Shown: positions 46,663 to 56,194 of the stretch, piece after piece
Numbering within the stretch: the stretch's first letter is position 1
Layout: each line of letters opens with the position of its first letter
Source: Bacteroidia bacterium
GTDB lineage: Bacteria; Bacteroidota; Bacteroidia; Bacteroidales; Prolixibacteraceae
Assembly: GCA_025358025.1 (NCBI GenBank)
Contig: JANYKW010000099.1
Coordinates: forward strand, 1 to 64,000
DNA: 64,000 nt
Direction: 5' to 3'
Made by a program: the position numbers and the translations under genes
The notes under the pieces: generated by a model
What the model saw: only the letters and a program-made list of their open reading frames with translations
Told to the model about the DNA's origin: nothing
Databases searched by the model: none

Positions 46663-46697
46663 AATAGCCCGTCCAATTGCGGACGGGTTATTTTTCT
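46663..46697 (+). terminator. Intrinsic terminator after SusD
   Basis: A 12-bp stem (aatagcccgtcc with ggacgggttatt, one G-T pair) with a six-base loop, followed by tttctt. It lies about 30 bases after the SusD stop and should end the GH105-SusC-SusD transcript, so the enzymes downstream probably have their own promoter or are read through. Confidence 0.8.
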
Positions 46698-46904
46698 TGG
46701 TGGACATCTAAAATCCGGATATCTCCTGATAATTTAAAACCAAATCAGTTTTTGAATTATTAAATTTAGACAGTCAGCGTGCTTCATGGGCTTGTAGGTA
46801 TTTTGCTTTTCTCCTGGCAAATCAAGTATTTTCTTTGGTTAACAAGATGAGCGGACAAGCTTCCGCGTAATGGATAAAGAAACGTTGTCACAGGAACCAA
46901 TAGA

Positions 46905-47111
46905 ATGGCAATCATGAGAATATTAATGCAAACTTTTTTCATTGTATCGTTCGTTATTGTTACCAACCTTCAGCTTATAGCTCAAAACGATCAAACTGTT
47001 AAGTATGCCAGGCAAACCATGTTGCGGGCTACGCAATTTATGGTAAAATATGATGATTTAAGGGACCTAATCGGATTGTCCGGAAAAGGAAGAATTCAAT
47101 ATATTGATTAG
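46905..47111 (+). pseudogene. Truncated secreted ORF ahead of the PL10 enzyme
   Basis: A 68-residue ORF with a clear signal peptide (MRILMQTFFIVSFVIV) followed by NDQTVKYARQTMLRATQFMVKYDD and an early stop. The ARQTMLRATQFMV helix resembles the start of the mature part of secreted alpha/alpha-barrel pectin enzymes, where hundreds of residues follow. It therefore looks like the 5' stump of a lost enzyme gene; the family assignment is a guess. It ends nine bases before the ATG of the three-module enzyme and could still act as a leader ORF. Confidence 0.5.
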
Positions 47112-47120
47112 TTATTGGAA

Positions 47121-50100
47121 ATGAGAAAGAAGAGCAGAACTACAGGAATTGGCCTTTTGCTAATTATCATGTTAGCAGCCAATAATTTGTTTGCCCAGGA
47201 GAGCGTGGGCAAGAAGTATGTCCCCATCTCCATGGAGCCTTTTTCCGATAGCCGGAACCATTGGTACGGAATATACGATAAAGGCAATATCATCCAGCCT
47301 AAAGCCAATCAACCCATATATCCGGAGTCGGAAATCACAAAGATTGCCGACAATATTCTGCTTTATCAACGCAACAACGGGGGTTGGCCCAAAAATTACG
47401 ACGTGCAGGCCATCCTGACAATTGAACAGGCCGATAGCCTGGTGAGGACAAAAGATCAGTTGCATACTACATTTGATAACTCGACCACCCATACCCAAAT
47501 CGATTACCTGGCAAAGGTATATACCCAAACGAAGGTCGAGAAATACAAAGAGGCATGTTTAAAGGGAGTCCGCTTTGTACTCTCTGCCCAATACCCCAAT
47601 GGCGGTTGGCCCCAGTATTTTCCACTGGAAGATAATTATAGCAGGAGAATCACCTTCAATGACGGTGCTTTTCTTGGCATCATGGCAATACTTAAAAAGA
47701 TTACAATAAACGACTCCAACTTTACATTTATAAGCGCTGACCTGCGCAAAGAGGTTCAGGATTCCTTCGACAAAGGGTTGGAGTGCATCCTGAAGGCGCA
47801 GATTGTCTCCAATGGTAAACTGACTGTATGGTGCCAGCAGCACAGCGAGATTGACCTGCAGCCGGTATGGGCCAGGGCCTTTGAACCGCCAAGCATCTGC
47901 AACGGTGAGAGTGTGGCGGTGGTGCAATTTCTTATGAATATTGCCAACCCGGATCAACGGATCATTGACGCAGTTCAGGGAGCTGTGAATTGGTTTCAGA
48001 GGTCCAGGATATTGTATACCAGGGTAGCGACAGTTCAGGCTCCTCCCGAGCAATCGCAGTACAAATCCTTTACAACCGACAAGGTGGTAGTGATTGACTC
48101 CCTGGCTCCACCCATCTGGACCCGCTACTACGAGTTGGGAACAGAGCGTCCGCTATTTTCGGACCGAAACAGTAAATTCCTCTATTCCCTGGCTGAAGTG
48201 AGCCGCGAAAGACGTGACGGATATGGCTGGTATACATATTCCCCGCAAGAGGTGTTGAAAGAATATCCCAAATGGCTGAAGAAATGGGCCCCTGAAAACA
48301 ATGCAGTGGCTTTGGCTGTAACGCAACCAGAGAATAAATGCCCAATGCTGGCTGTCTCGGCTAACAAACGCTACCTTACAGCCAATGGAAAACCATTCTT
48401 CTGGCTGGGCGATACTGGTTGGTTATTGTTTGGCAAATTAAACAGGGAGGAAGCGGAAAAATACCTGAATGACAGACAGGCAAAAGGATTCAATGTGATC
48501 AATGTGATGGTGCTGCACAGCCTCTCGGCCGTGAACACAGAAGGAGATTCTGCCTTGATCAACAAGAACCTGGCCATGCAAAAGCTTTCGTCATCAGGTG
48601 CCGGAAATGTAAAAAAGGGATATTGGGACCATCTGGAAGATATCATCGACCTGGCTGCCCAAAAAGGGTTGTATATGGCCCTTGTGCCGGTCTGGGGTTC
48701 AAATGTAAGAGCAGGAATGGTGACATCCAATCAGGCAGAACGATATGCCATTTTTCTGGCGAAACGCTTCAAGGACAAACCCAATATTGTATGGATGAAC
48801 GGTGGAGATGTTCGCGGGGATGACTCACTAAGAATCTGGAATATTATCGGGAATACATTGAAGAAATACGATCCCGGCCACCTTGTTACCTTCCACCCTT
48901 TTGGCCGTACCCAATCCTCTATGTGGTTTCACTACGAGGCGTGGCTGGATTTTAATATGTTCCAGTCCGGTCACCGTAATTATGCGCAGGATACTTCGCG
49001 GGCAGATCTTAAATACGGGGAAGACAACTGGCGCTATGTCCGGGCAGACTACAACAGATCACCCACGAAACCCACGCTTGACGGAGAACCCTCCTACGAA
49101 GGAATACCACAGGGGCTACATGATACCCTGCAAACCAAATGGGCCGCGGATGATATACGCCGCTATGCTTACTGGTCGCTGTTTGCAGGAGCCTGTGGCT
49201 TTACCTACGGAAATAATTCGGTGATGCAAATGCATAAAATAGGTGCGAATGCTGGTAGTTATGGTGCACGGCAATCATGGGAAGATGCCATAAATGCTCC
49301 TGGTGCCAGCCAGATGATTTATCTGAAGAACCTGATGCTGAAATATCATTTTGAGAATCTTGTACCTGATCAGGCTCTTCTGGTTGATCCCGGTGAACGT
49401 TACAACCACCTCTCTGCATTGAAAGGCAAAGATTATCTTTTGGTCTATACCTGGAATGGAAGGACCATTGCATTGAACCCGGAGCAGCTGGCAGGAAATC
49501 AATTCAGCATAAACTGGTATTCCCCAAAGAATGGAATATTCCTGCAGGCCGGCCAGATCAAAAAAGGAGAAAAATTTGAATTTGATCCGCCGGGAATCAC
49601 CCGGAATGGCAATGACTGGGTGCTGATTCTGATTAAATTTCAGGGTTCTGGTAAGTCTTCAGGTATATTGCCAATTCCCAGGGATAGCTCTTTTACCCCA
49701 TACCTGGCCTGGCTTAAAATCAAAAAAGAGTTTCCTCAGGCCATGATTGCGGAAACCAAACTTCCGGCAGGATTGAAATCCAGTTATGGTGTGGTATACA
49801 AAACATTGCCTGTTACCCCTTATGGCAAACGCAACCTGCATCTCGATATTTTTTCTCCTGAGAAACAGGGTAAATATCCGGCGCTTCTCCTGATTCATGG
49901 CGGAGGCTGGCGGTCTGGCGATAGAACCATGGAAAATCCGCTGGCACAACAAATAGCTTCCTACGGATATGTGACAGCTACCGTCGAATACAGGCTTTCG
50001 CCTGAAGCACTTTATCCTGCAGCTGTTTACGACATTAAGGCAGCCATCCGGTTTCTGCGTTCCAAAGCGAATAAATACGGTCTGGATCCGGATCGTATTG

Positions 50101-50585
50101 CAATTTCAGGAACTTCTGCGGGCGGTCAACTGGCTGCACTCGCAGGAATGACTGCAGAGGACAGGAAGTTTGACAAAGAGGAGGCAAATCACGCGGTTTC
50201 TGCCAAAATTCAGGCCATCATCGATATCGACGGTGTCCTGGATTTCAGGGATCCGAACGAAAGTGCCAAAGACAATGACCCGCTGAAACCTTCAGCTGGA
50301 GCCATGTGGTTCGGAGGTTCACTTCAACAGTTTCCGGGTAAGTGGTTAGAGGCTTCACCGATCACTTATGCAGGTAAAAATTCCCCACCTGTATTGTTCA
50401 TCAACAGTGCACTGCCCAGGTTTCATGCCGGTCGCGACAGTGTCATCACTACGCTTGCCAAATGCAATATTTATACTGAGGTTCATACCATTCCCGATAC
50501 GCCACATCCCTTTTGGTTGTTTAATCCGTGGTTTGAACCAACGGTGGATTATATGGTTGCTTTTCTGGATAAAATTTTGAAATAA
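47121..50585 (+). CDS. Three-module pectinase: PL10 pectate lyase + GH140-like + acetylesterase-type hydrolase
   Basis: A secreted 1154-residue enzyme. Module 1 (about 40-390) is PL10: YQRNNGGWPKNYD, FDNSTTHTQIDYL, YPNGGWPQYFP, TFNDGAF, CNGESVAVVQF. Module 2 (about 410-840) is a DUF4038-type barrel of GH140, a family that includes an apiosidase of rhamnogalacturonan II: GKPFFWLGDTGWLLF, catalytic candidates in VWMNGGDVRGD and LDGEPSYEG. Module 3 (about 875-1154) is an alpha/beta hydrolase with oxyanion motif HGGGWRSG, nucleophile GTSAGG near 996 and a late histidine in DTPHPFW, like carbohydrate acetylesterases. ATG 47121 is chosen over the TTG at 47115. CE8 follows after 19 bases. Confidence 0.85.
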   Translation: MRKKSRTTGIGLLLIIMLAANNLFAQESVGKKYVPISMEPFSDSRNHWYGIYDKGNIIQPKANQPIYPESEITKIADNILLYQRNNGGWPKNYDVQAILTIEQADSLVRTKDQLHTTFDNSTTHTQIDYLAKVYTQTKVEKYKEACLKGVRFVLSAQYPNGGWPQYFPLEDNYSRRITFNDGAFLGIMAILKKITINDSNFTFISADLRKEVQDSFDKGLECILKAQIVSNGKLTVWCQQHSEIDLQPVWARAFEPPSICNGESVAVVQFLMNIANPDQRIIDAVQGAVNWFQRSRILYTRVATVQAPPEQSQYKSFTTDKVVVIDSLAPPIWTRYYELGTERPLFSDRNSKFLYSLAEVSRERRDGYGWYTYSPQEVLKEYPKWLKKWAPENNAVALAVTQPENKCPMLAVSANKRYLTANGKPFFWLGDTGWLLFGKLNREEAEKYLNDRQAKGFNVINVMVLHSLSAVNTEGDSALINKNLAMQKLSSSGAGNVKKGYWDHLEDIIDLAAQKGLYMALVPVWGSNVRAGMVTSNQAERYAIFLAKRFKDKPNIVWMNGGDVRGDDSLRIWNIIGNTLKKYDPGHLVTFHPFGRTQSSMWFHYEAWLDFNMFQSGHRNYAQDTSRADLKYGEDNWRYVRADYNRSPTKPTLDGEPSYEGIPQGLHDTLQTKWAADDIRRYAYWSLFAGACGFTYGNNSVMQMHKIGANAGSYGARQSWEDAINAPGASQMIYLKNLMLKYHFENLVPDQALLVDPGERYNHLSALKGKDYLLVYTWNGRTIALNPEQLAGNQFSINWYSPKNGIFLQAGQIKKGEKFEFDPPGITRNGNDWVLILIKFQGSGKSSGILPIPRDSSFTPYLAWLKIKKEFPQAMIAETKLPAGLKSSYGVVYKTLPVTPYGKRNLHLDIFSPEKQGKYPALLLIHGGGWRSGDRTMENPLAQQIASYGYVTATVEYRLSPEALYPAAVYDIKAAIRFLRSKANKYGLDPDRIAISGTSAGGQLAALAGMTAEDRKFDKEEANHAVSAKIQAIIDIDGVLDFRDPNESAKDNDPLKPSAGAMWFGGSLQQFPGKWLEASPITYAGKNSPPVLFINSALPRFHAGRDSVITTLAKCNIYTEVHTIPDTPHPFWLFNPWFEPTVDYMVAFLDKILK

Positions 50586-50604
50586 ATAATTGCAAATAAA
50601 GGGA

Positions 50605-51585
50605 ATGAAAATAATTACTATTTTTTTCGGACTGATTTTAATATCCATGGAAATTTTCGCCCAGGATAAATTTAATCTGAGGGTTGCACTGGATGGCTCA
50701 GGAGATTTTACTTCCATTCAAAAAGCCATCGATGCCTGTAAAGCATTTCCGGATACACGGGTTATTATTTTTGTTGAAAACGGAATCTACAAAGAGAAAT
50801 TGGTGGTGCCGTCGTGTAACTCGCAACTCTCCATCATCGGAGAGAGTGCCGACAGCACCATCATCACCTTCGACGACCATTTCAGTAAGATCAACCGGGG
50901 CAGAAACAGTACCTTTTATACCTACACCCTCCTTGTACAGGCCAACGATTTCAGGTTGGAAAATGTGACCGTTGAGAATTCTGCCGGGCCTGTAGGGCAA
51001 GCTGTTGCTTTGCATGTGGAAGGTGATCGCTGTCTGTTTGCCAACTGCCGCATCCTGGGTAATCAGGATACTTTATACGCAGCAGGGAGATACAGCCGCC
51101 AGTATTTTAGCAACTGCGCAATCGAAGGAACTACCGATTTTATTTTTGGGGAGGCAACAGTACTCTTTGAAGATTGCGTGATTCACTGCAAAAGTGATTC
51201 CTATATCACTGCAGCCAGCACGCCGGAAGGTAAACCCTTCGGTTTTGTTTTCCGGAATTGCAAAATTACTGCATCAGATATTGCGAAGAAAGTTTATTTG
51301 GGTCGCCCCTGGCGAAGTTTTGCCAAAGTAGCTTTCATGAATTGTGAACTTGGCTCTTTTATCCTGCCCAAAGGTTGGGATAACTGGTCAAAACCCGAAA
51401 ATGAAAGGAGTGTCCACTTTTCCGAATTCAACAATTCCGGACCAGGTGCATCAACCAGCCAACGCGTTCCCTGGGCATTTAAGCTCTCTGAAAAAGAGGC
51501 AACTCAATATACCAAAGAGAATATTTTTGTTCCCTTCGGTTGGGAAAAACCAACCGAAGTAAAATGGTACCATGATAATTTATAG
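50605..51585 (+). CDS. CE8 pectin methylesterase
   Basis: Removes methyl groups from homogalacturonan so that lyases and GH28 can act. It is a 326-residue right-handed beta-helix with signal peptide (FGLILISMEIFAQ). The motifs are GSGDFTSIQKAID, GNQDTLYAAG (first catalytic Asp), GTTDFIFGEA (second Asp) and YLGRPWRSFAKV (Arg). The length and motifs are typical. ATG 50605 gives a standard signal peptide; TTG 50590 would add five residues. GH43 follows nine bases after its stop, so the run PL10 enzyme-CE8-GH43 is probably one transcript. Confidence 0.93.
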   Translation: MKIITIFFGLILISMEIFAQDKFNLRVALDGSGDFTSIQKAIDACKAFPDTRVIIFVENGIYKEKLVVPSCNSQLSIIGESADSTIITFDDHFSKINRGRNSTFYTYTLLVQANDFRLENVTVENSAGPVGQAVALHVEGDRCLFANCRILGNQDTLYAAGRYSRQYFSNCAIEGTTDFIFGEATVLFEDCVIHCKSDSYITAASTPEGKPFGFVFRNCKITASDIAKKVYLGRPWRSFAKVAFMNCELGSFILPKGWDNWSKPENERSVHFSEFNNSGPGASTSQRVPWAFKLSEKEATQYTKENIFVPFGWEKPTEVKWYHDNL

Positions 51586-51594
51586 AACCATACG

Positions 51595-53226
51595 ATGAGA
51601 CAAATTGTATTTATTGCCCTTCTTGTACATTTTCTGGCATATACCAACCCGTTGACAGCTCAAAAAACGAATGAGATTTCAAAAGTTTGGGTTTCTGACA
51701 ATGGTGACGGAACCTATACCAATCCAGTTCTGTATGCCGATTATTCGGATCCGGATGCCATCCGGGTCAACGATGATTTTTACCTGGTGGCCTCCTCCTT
51801 TAATTGTGTACCCGGATTGCCGGTACTTCATTCCCGCGATCTGGTAAACTGGAAGCTTATTGGCTATGCGCTCCAAAAGCTACCTCCTTTCGAGGTGTTC
51901 GACAAGGTACAACACGGTGGTGGTGTTTGGGCCCCCTGCATCCGATCCCACAACAATGAATTCTACATCTATTTTCCGGATCCTGATTTCGGAATATATC
52001 GGGTCAAGGCCAAAAATCCGGCGGGACCCTGGTCGGAACCGCTACTGGTTCAGCCCGGTAAAGGTCTTATTGATCCCTCTCCATTCTGGGATGAAGACGG
52101 CAAAGCATACCTGGTTTATGCCCTTGCCGGAAGTCGTGCCGGTGTGAAAAGTGTCATTCTTATTAGCCGAATGAGTACTGAAGGTAACAAACTGATTGGT
52201 AACAGTGTAATGCTTATTGATGGTCACAAAAATCACCCCACCATTGAAGGACCAAAAATATACAAACGGAATGGTTGGTATTACATTTTTGCCCCGGCTG
52301 GCGGAGTGGCTCCCGGATGGCAGATGGTGATGCGTTCCAGAAATATTTTCGGACCATACGAAGATAAAATAGTAATGGCTCAAGGCAAGACCGACATCAA
52401 TGGTCCACACCAGGGGGCTTGGGTGGATACAAAAACCGGAGAGCACTGGTTCCTGAATTTTCAGGATTTGGGAGCTTATGGTAGGGTGGTTCACCTGAAC
52501 CCGATGAAATGGGTCAACGATTGGCCCGTGATTGGCGTTGACACAGATGGCGACGGGACAGGTGAACCGGTTCGCACCTTCAAAAAACCGAATGTTGGCA
52601 AAACATATCCAAGAATGACACCTGCTGAAAGCGATGAGTTCAATGGTTATGAACCTGGGTTGCAGTGGCAGTGGCATGCCAATTATCAGAACTCATGGGG
52701 TTACAGCTCTGGGAATTTGGGATTCTTCAGGCTAAATTGCATTTCACGTCCTGCAGAAGCGGTTAACCTATGGGGTATCTCCAATCTTATGTTGCAAAAA
52801 TTTCCGGCACCGGAGTTCACTGCCACCACCAGGCTTACTTTTGATGCCCGGTTCGATGGGGAAGAGGTGGGTCTGGTCGTGATGGGATTGGATTATGGAG
52901 CAGTTTCCCTTGTAAGAAATAATGCAAAACTGGAAATCAAGTCTGTTGTGTGCAAACAGGCAGATAAATCTGGGCAGGAAGAGGTGACAGAAATCAAGCC
53001 GATAGCGGATGCCACCGTCTATCTGCGGGTTCAGGTTCGCAATGGGGCAGACTGCACCTTTGGTTACAGTAGCGACGGCAATGCCTTTACCCGGATTGGC
53101 AAATCATTCAAAGCCAGGGAGGGCAAATGGATCGGAGCCAAAGTGGGACTGTTTGCCCTGCGGAACGGGGTTATCAACGATGCAGGATCAGCGGATATCG
53201 ACTGGTTTCGAATAGAAAATCAGTAA
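51595..53226 (+). CDS. Secreted GH43 (subfamily 12-like) beta-xylosidase/alpha-L-arabinofuranosidase
   Basis: A 543-residue inverting glycosidase. After the signal peptide the five-bladed propeller (about 35-330) has YADYSDPDAIRVNDDFYLV with the general base Asp, LIDPSPFWDEDGKAYLVY, and HPTIEGPKIYKRNGWYYIF with the acid Glu. A C-terminal beta-sandwich (about 345-543) is of the type common in GH43 subfamilies 10 to 12. Arabinose or xylose is the probable product. The choice between them cannot be made from the sequence. It is nine bases after CE8 and about 106 bases before GH28. Confidence 0.9.
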   Translation: MRQIVFIALLVHFLAYTNPLTAQKTNEISKVWVSDNGDGTYTNPVLYADYSDPDAIRVNDDFYLVASSFNCVPGLPVLHSRDLVNWKLIGYALQKLPPFEVFDKVQHGGGVWAPCIRSHNNEFYIYFPDPDFGIYRVKAKNPAGPWSEPLLVQPGKGLIDPSPFWDEDGKAYLVYALAGSRAGVKSVILISRMSTEGNKLIGNSVMLIDGHKNHPTIEGPKIYKRNGWYYIFAPAGGVAPGWQMVMRSRNIFGPYEDKIVMAQGKTDINGPHQGAWVDTKTGEHWFLNFQDLGAYGRVVHLNPMKWVNDWPVIGVDTDGDGTGEPVRTFKKPNVGKTYPRMTPAESDEFNGYEPGLQWQWHANYQNSWGYSSGNLGFFRLNCISRPAEAVNLWGISNLMLQKFPAPEFTATTRLTFDARFDGEEVGLVVMGLDYGAVSLVRNNAKLEIKSVVCKQADKSGQEEVTEIKPIADATVYLRVQVRNGADCTFGYSSDGNAFTRIGKSFKAREGKWIGAKVGLFALRNGVINDAGSADIDWFRIENQ

Positions 53227-53332
53227 ATTTTATTGCATTTTTAACCTTGCGTAGTTCATTCATTTATTTATTTTGCTTCATATTTATATTTAAATAAGTT
53301 TTTAATACACCAAGATACATACGCCAAAAATT

Positions 53333-55027
53333 ATGAAATTCTTAAAATCAGCAGTCGCACTAATCTCCCTGTTCATGTTCCCGGGGAGTGTAATTTCTCA
53401 GTCTGTGTCACAAAAGAACAGTGCCCAGGATTTGTACCAGGGCATTGAGTTTAAGATGCCAAAAGTAAAGGAGCCAGTCATCCCTGCCTATTCAGTTTCA
53501 CTCGCCGATTTTGGAGCTTTAAGCGGCGGACAGGAGCTTTGTACCAAAGCCTTCAGCAGCGCAATAGATGCCCTGTCAAAAAAAGGTGGCGGACGCCTTG
53601 TTGTGCCCCGGGGTACTTGGTTTACAGGTCCGATCACACTGAAGAGCAACATTGAATTATATACAGAAGCCGGTGCGCTGGTTCTTTTTTCAGGTGATAA
53701 GGATTTATATCCGCTGGTAAAGACAAATTTCGAAGGATTCAATACTTACCGCTGCACTTCGCCGGTTAATGGGCGGAATCTTGAAAATGTGTCCATTACC
53801 GGTAAAGGCGTATTTGATGGGTCCGGGGATGCCTGGAGAGCCGCTAAAAAGGAGAAACTAACCGATTCGCAGTGGAAAAAGCTGGTTGCCTCGGGAGGTG
53901 TGGTGCATGAAAATGGTAAAACATGGTACCCTTCCAATCAGTTCAGGGCTGGCGAAAAAATTGCTGAGATGAACGTTCCGCGCCAGCTCAAAACCTTGGA
54001 AGAGTTTGAGCAGATCCGTGATTTTCTGAGGCCCGTAATGATCAGTTTGGTATCCTGCAAAAAAGTACTGATCGATGGTCCTACTTTTCAGAATTCACCA
54101 GCATGGTGCATTCATCCGCTACTTTGTGAAGATTTAACGGTCAGAAATACAACAGTAAAGAACCCCTGGTATTCCCAAAACGGGGATGGTCTGGATCTTG
54201 AATCCTGTAAGAACAGTGTAGTGTACGATTGCAATTTTGATGTAGGAGATGATGCTATCTGCATCAAATCCGGCAAGGATAAAGAGGGGCGTGACAGAGG
54301 AATAGCCAATGAAAATCTTATTGTTAAAAATTGTGTGGTGTACCACGGTCATGGAGGAGTTACCGTTGGCAGCGAAATGTCGGGAGGTGTAATCAATATG
54401 CATGTCTCCAATTGCACTTTTATCGGGACGGATGTTGGTCTTCGCTTCAAGAGCAACAGGGGAAGGGGAGGAGTAGTCAAAAATATTTTTATCTCAAACA
54501 TCGGGATGATCAACATACCGGCTCAGGCTATTTCCTTCGATCTTTTCTACGGCGGCAAATCGGTTTCTGAAGCAATGGAAGAAGGTAGTCAAAAAACTGA
54601 ACAGGCCGTTTATGCTGCTTCCGAGGAAACACCGCAATTCAGAGATATTTTTATCAGGGATGTCAATTGCAAAGGGGCCTACCAGGGCATTTTTCTGCAG
54701 GGTTTGCCTGAGATGAACCTGGAGAATATTTCTTTCGAGAATATCCGGATGGAATGCGACTATGGATTGATATGCAAAGATGCCAATGGGGTGAAGATGA
54801 AGGGGATCATTCTGGTTACCAAAAATAGTCCGGCGATGGACTTTAAAAACAGTAGGAATATCAGCCTGGATGTGCTGACTACACCTTCTGGCATAGCTCC
54901 TGTTATTCATGTGTCGGGTTCTAAGACAGAAAATATCGCATTGAGAAATTCGGGTATCTCCAATGCTGAAAAGCAATTGGTCATTGAAAAGGAAGTATCA
55001 GCCTTTGCAGTGAAGCTAGAAAAATAA
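53333..55027 (+). CDS. Secreted GH28 polygalacturonase-family enzyme
   Basis: A 564-residue right-handed beta-helix that hydrolyses galacturonosyl bonds. After the signal peptide comes ADFGALSGGQELCTKAFSSAI, a typical GH28 opening. The catalytic motifs are QNGDGLDLESC, VGDDAICIKSG, GHGGVTVGSEMSGG (His) and LRFKSNRGRGG (Arg, Lys). An internal segment at about 180-225 is charged and longer than in minimal polygalacturonases, which is common for exo-acting or rhamnogalacturonan-directed members. Its 3' end overlaps the convergent LacI-type gene by 12 bases. Confidence 0.92.
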   Translation: MKFLKSAVALISLFMFPGSVISQSVSQKNSAQDLYQGIEFKMPKVKEPVIPAYSVSLADFGALSGGQELCTKAFSSAIDALSKKGGGRLVVPRGTWFTGPITLKSNIELYTEAGALVLFSGDKDLYPLVKTNFEGFNTYRCTSPVNGRNLENVSITGKGVFDGSGDAWRAAKKEKLTDSQWKKLVASGGVVHENGKTWYPSNQFRAGEKIAEMNVPRQLKTLEEFEQIRDFLRPVMISLVSCKKVLIDGPTFQNSPAWCIHPLLCEDLTVRNTTVKNPWYSQNGDGLDLESCKNSVVYDCNFDVGDDAICIKSGKDKEGRDRGIANENLIVKNCVVYHGHGGVTVGSEMSGGVINMHVSNCTFIGTDVGLRFKSNRGRGGVVKNIFISNIGMINIPAQAISFDLFYGGKSVSEAMEEGSQKTEQAVYAASEETPQFRDIFIRDVNCKGAYQGIFLQGLPEMNLENISFENIRMECDYGLICKDANGVKMKGIILVTKNSPAMDFKNSRNISLDVLTTPSGIAPVIHVSGSKTENIALRNSGISNAEKQLVIEKEVSAFAVKLEK

Positions 55028-56062
55028 TTGATCGTCTTTGATTTTCTTTCTGTTTGAGGACTCTCTGATAATCAGCTCTGTTGGCAATACGAGCGTCTTA
55101 AATATTCTCTCCTTGTGCTCAATCTGGTTCAGAATCATTTCGGCTGCCTTCTGACCCATTAGAAATCCTGGTTGTGCAATGGTAGAGATGGATGGCGAGA
55201 CTACCCGGGAAAATGGTTCATTGCTGAATCCTACGATTCCCATATCTTCAGGAATCCTGATACCCTTGTCGCGCAGATAGATCATGGAACTCAAAGCGGT
55301 GGTGTCATTGCCACAGAAGATGGCATCAGGAGGTACCGATAGATTCATCAATTGCTGAACAGCACGTACTCCATCTTCAGCGATCAGAGAATTGGTAATA
55401 ACCAGTGATTCGTCATGCGGAATACCATTTTTTGCCAGGGCTTCAATGTATCCATTTTTGCGGTCAATGTAGGTCTGTAGATTTTGGGAACCGGCCATAT
55501 GACCAATTCGCTTGTATCCCTGGTCGATCAAATGCTGTGTTACCCGATAACCTCCATTAAAATCATCCACCACAATTTTATCGGCTTCAATCTCAGCAAC
55601 TGCGCGGTCGAAAAAAACCAGCGGAATATTCTTTTTGCGAAACATCTTCAAATGCTCGTAATTGGTTGCCTGCATGGCAATCGAAATGATGAGTCCGTCC
55701 ACCCTGTTTGCAAACATGGATTGTACAATGGCGATCTCCTTGTTTGCAAGGTCATTGGATTGTGAAATCACAACGGTATAACCAGCTTTAAATGCAATAT
55801 CTTCAACCCCGCTGATGACGGCAGAAAAGAAATATCGGTTGATGAGCGGTACAACAACTCCAATCGTGTTTGATCTTTTGTTGCGCAGATTGGAGGCAAT
55901 GACATTGGGCCGGTACCCCATACTTTCAGCAACTGCCAGTATTTTCTCTCTCGTCTTCAGGCTGATGCGGGGATTATTTTGCAATGCTCTGGAAACGGTT
56001 GAGGCAGAGATCTTCAATTCCCTGGCAATGTCATGAATGGTTGGGTCTGATTTTTTATGCAT
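55016..56062 (-). CDS. LacI-family transcriptional regulator
   Basis: A 348-residue repressor-type regulator. The N-terminal helix-turn-helix reads TIHDIARELKISASTVSRALQ, with the hinge region ending at NVIASNLRNKRSN. The periplasmic-binding-protein-like ligand domain starts at IGVVVPLINRYFFS. It diverges from kduI across 132 bases that contain a palindromic operator, so regulation of the kdu genes and of itself by a pectin metabolite such as 2-keto-3-deoxygluconate is likely. ATG 56062 is chosen over a TTG at 56074. Confidence 0.92.
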   Translation of the reverse strand: MHKKSDPTIHDIARELKISASTVSRALQNNPRISLKTREKILAVAESMGYRPNVIASNLRNKRSNTIGVVVPLINRYFFSAVISGVEDIAFKAGYTVVISQSNDLANKEIAIVQSMFANRVDGLIISIAMQATNYEHLKMFRKKNIPLVFFDRAVAEIEADKIVVDDFNGGYRVTQHLIDQGYKRIGHMAGSQNLQTYIDRKNGYIEALAKNGIPHDESLVITNSLIAEDGVRAVQQLMNLSVPPDAIFCGNDTTALSSMIYLRDKGIRIPEDMGIVGFSNEPFSRVVSPSISTIAQPGFLMGQKAAEMILNQIEHKERIFKTLVLPTELIIRESSNRKKIKDDQLFF

Positions 56063-56130
56063 TTTCTGATTCAAAGAACTACAAAGATGTGAAATATTTT
56101 ATCTCTTCTTCTATTTAATAAAATATTAAT

Positions 56131-56142
56131 GCAATCGATTGC
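56131..56142. promoter_or_regulatory. Palindromic LacI-type operator
   Basis: A perfect 12-bp palindrome gcaatcgattgc with a central CG-containing core lies between the divergent LacI-type regulator and kduI. LacI-family operators have this size and symmetry. It overlaps the proposed -33 element, so a bound repressor would block RNA polymerase. Confidence 0.7.
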
Positions 56143-56166
56143 GCATTTCTTTTTTGTATATATTTG
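56138..56166 (+). promoter_or_regulatory. Bacteroidota-type promoter of the kdu operon
   Basis: TATATTTG at 56159-56166 is an exact match to the TAnnTTTG -7 box, and ATTG at 56138-56141 could be the -33 element, with 17 bases between (slightly short of the usual 19-20). The start of transcription would be near 56170, about 25 bases before the kduI ATG. Confidence 0.6.
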
Positions 56167-56194
56167 TAAAACAAAATAATTTATTATCCGCACC

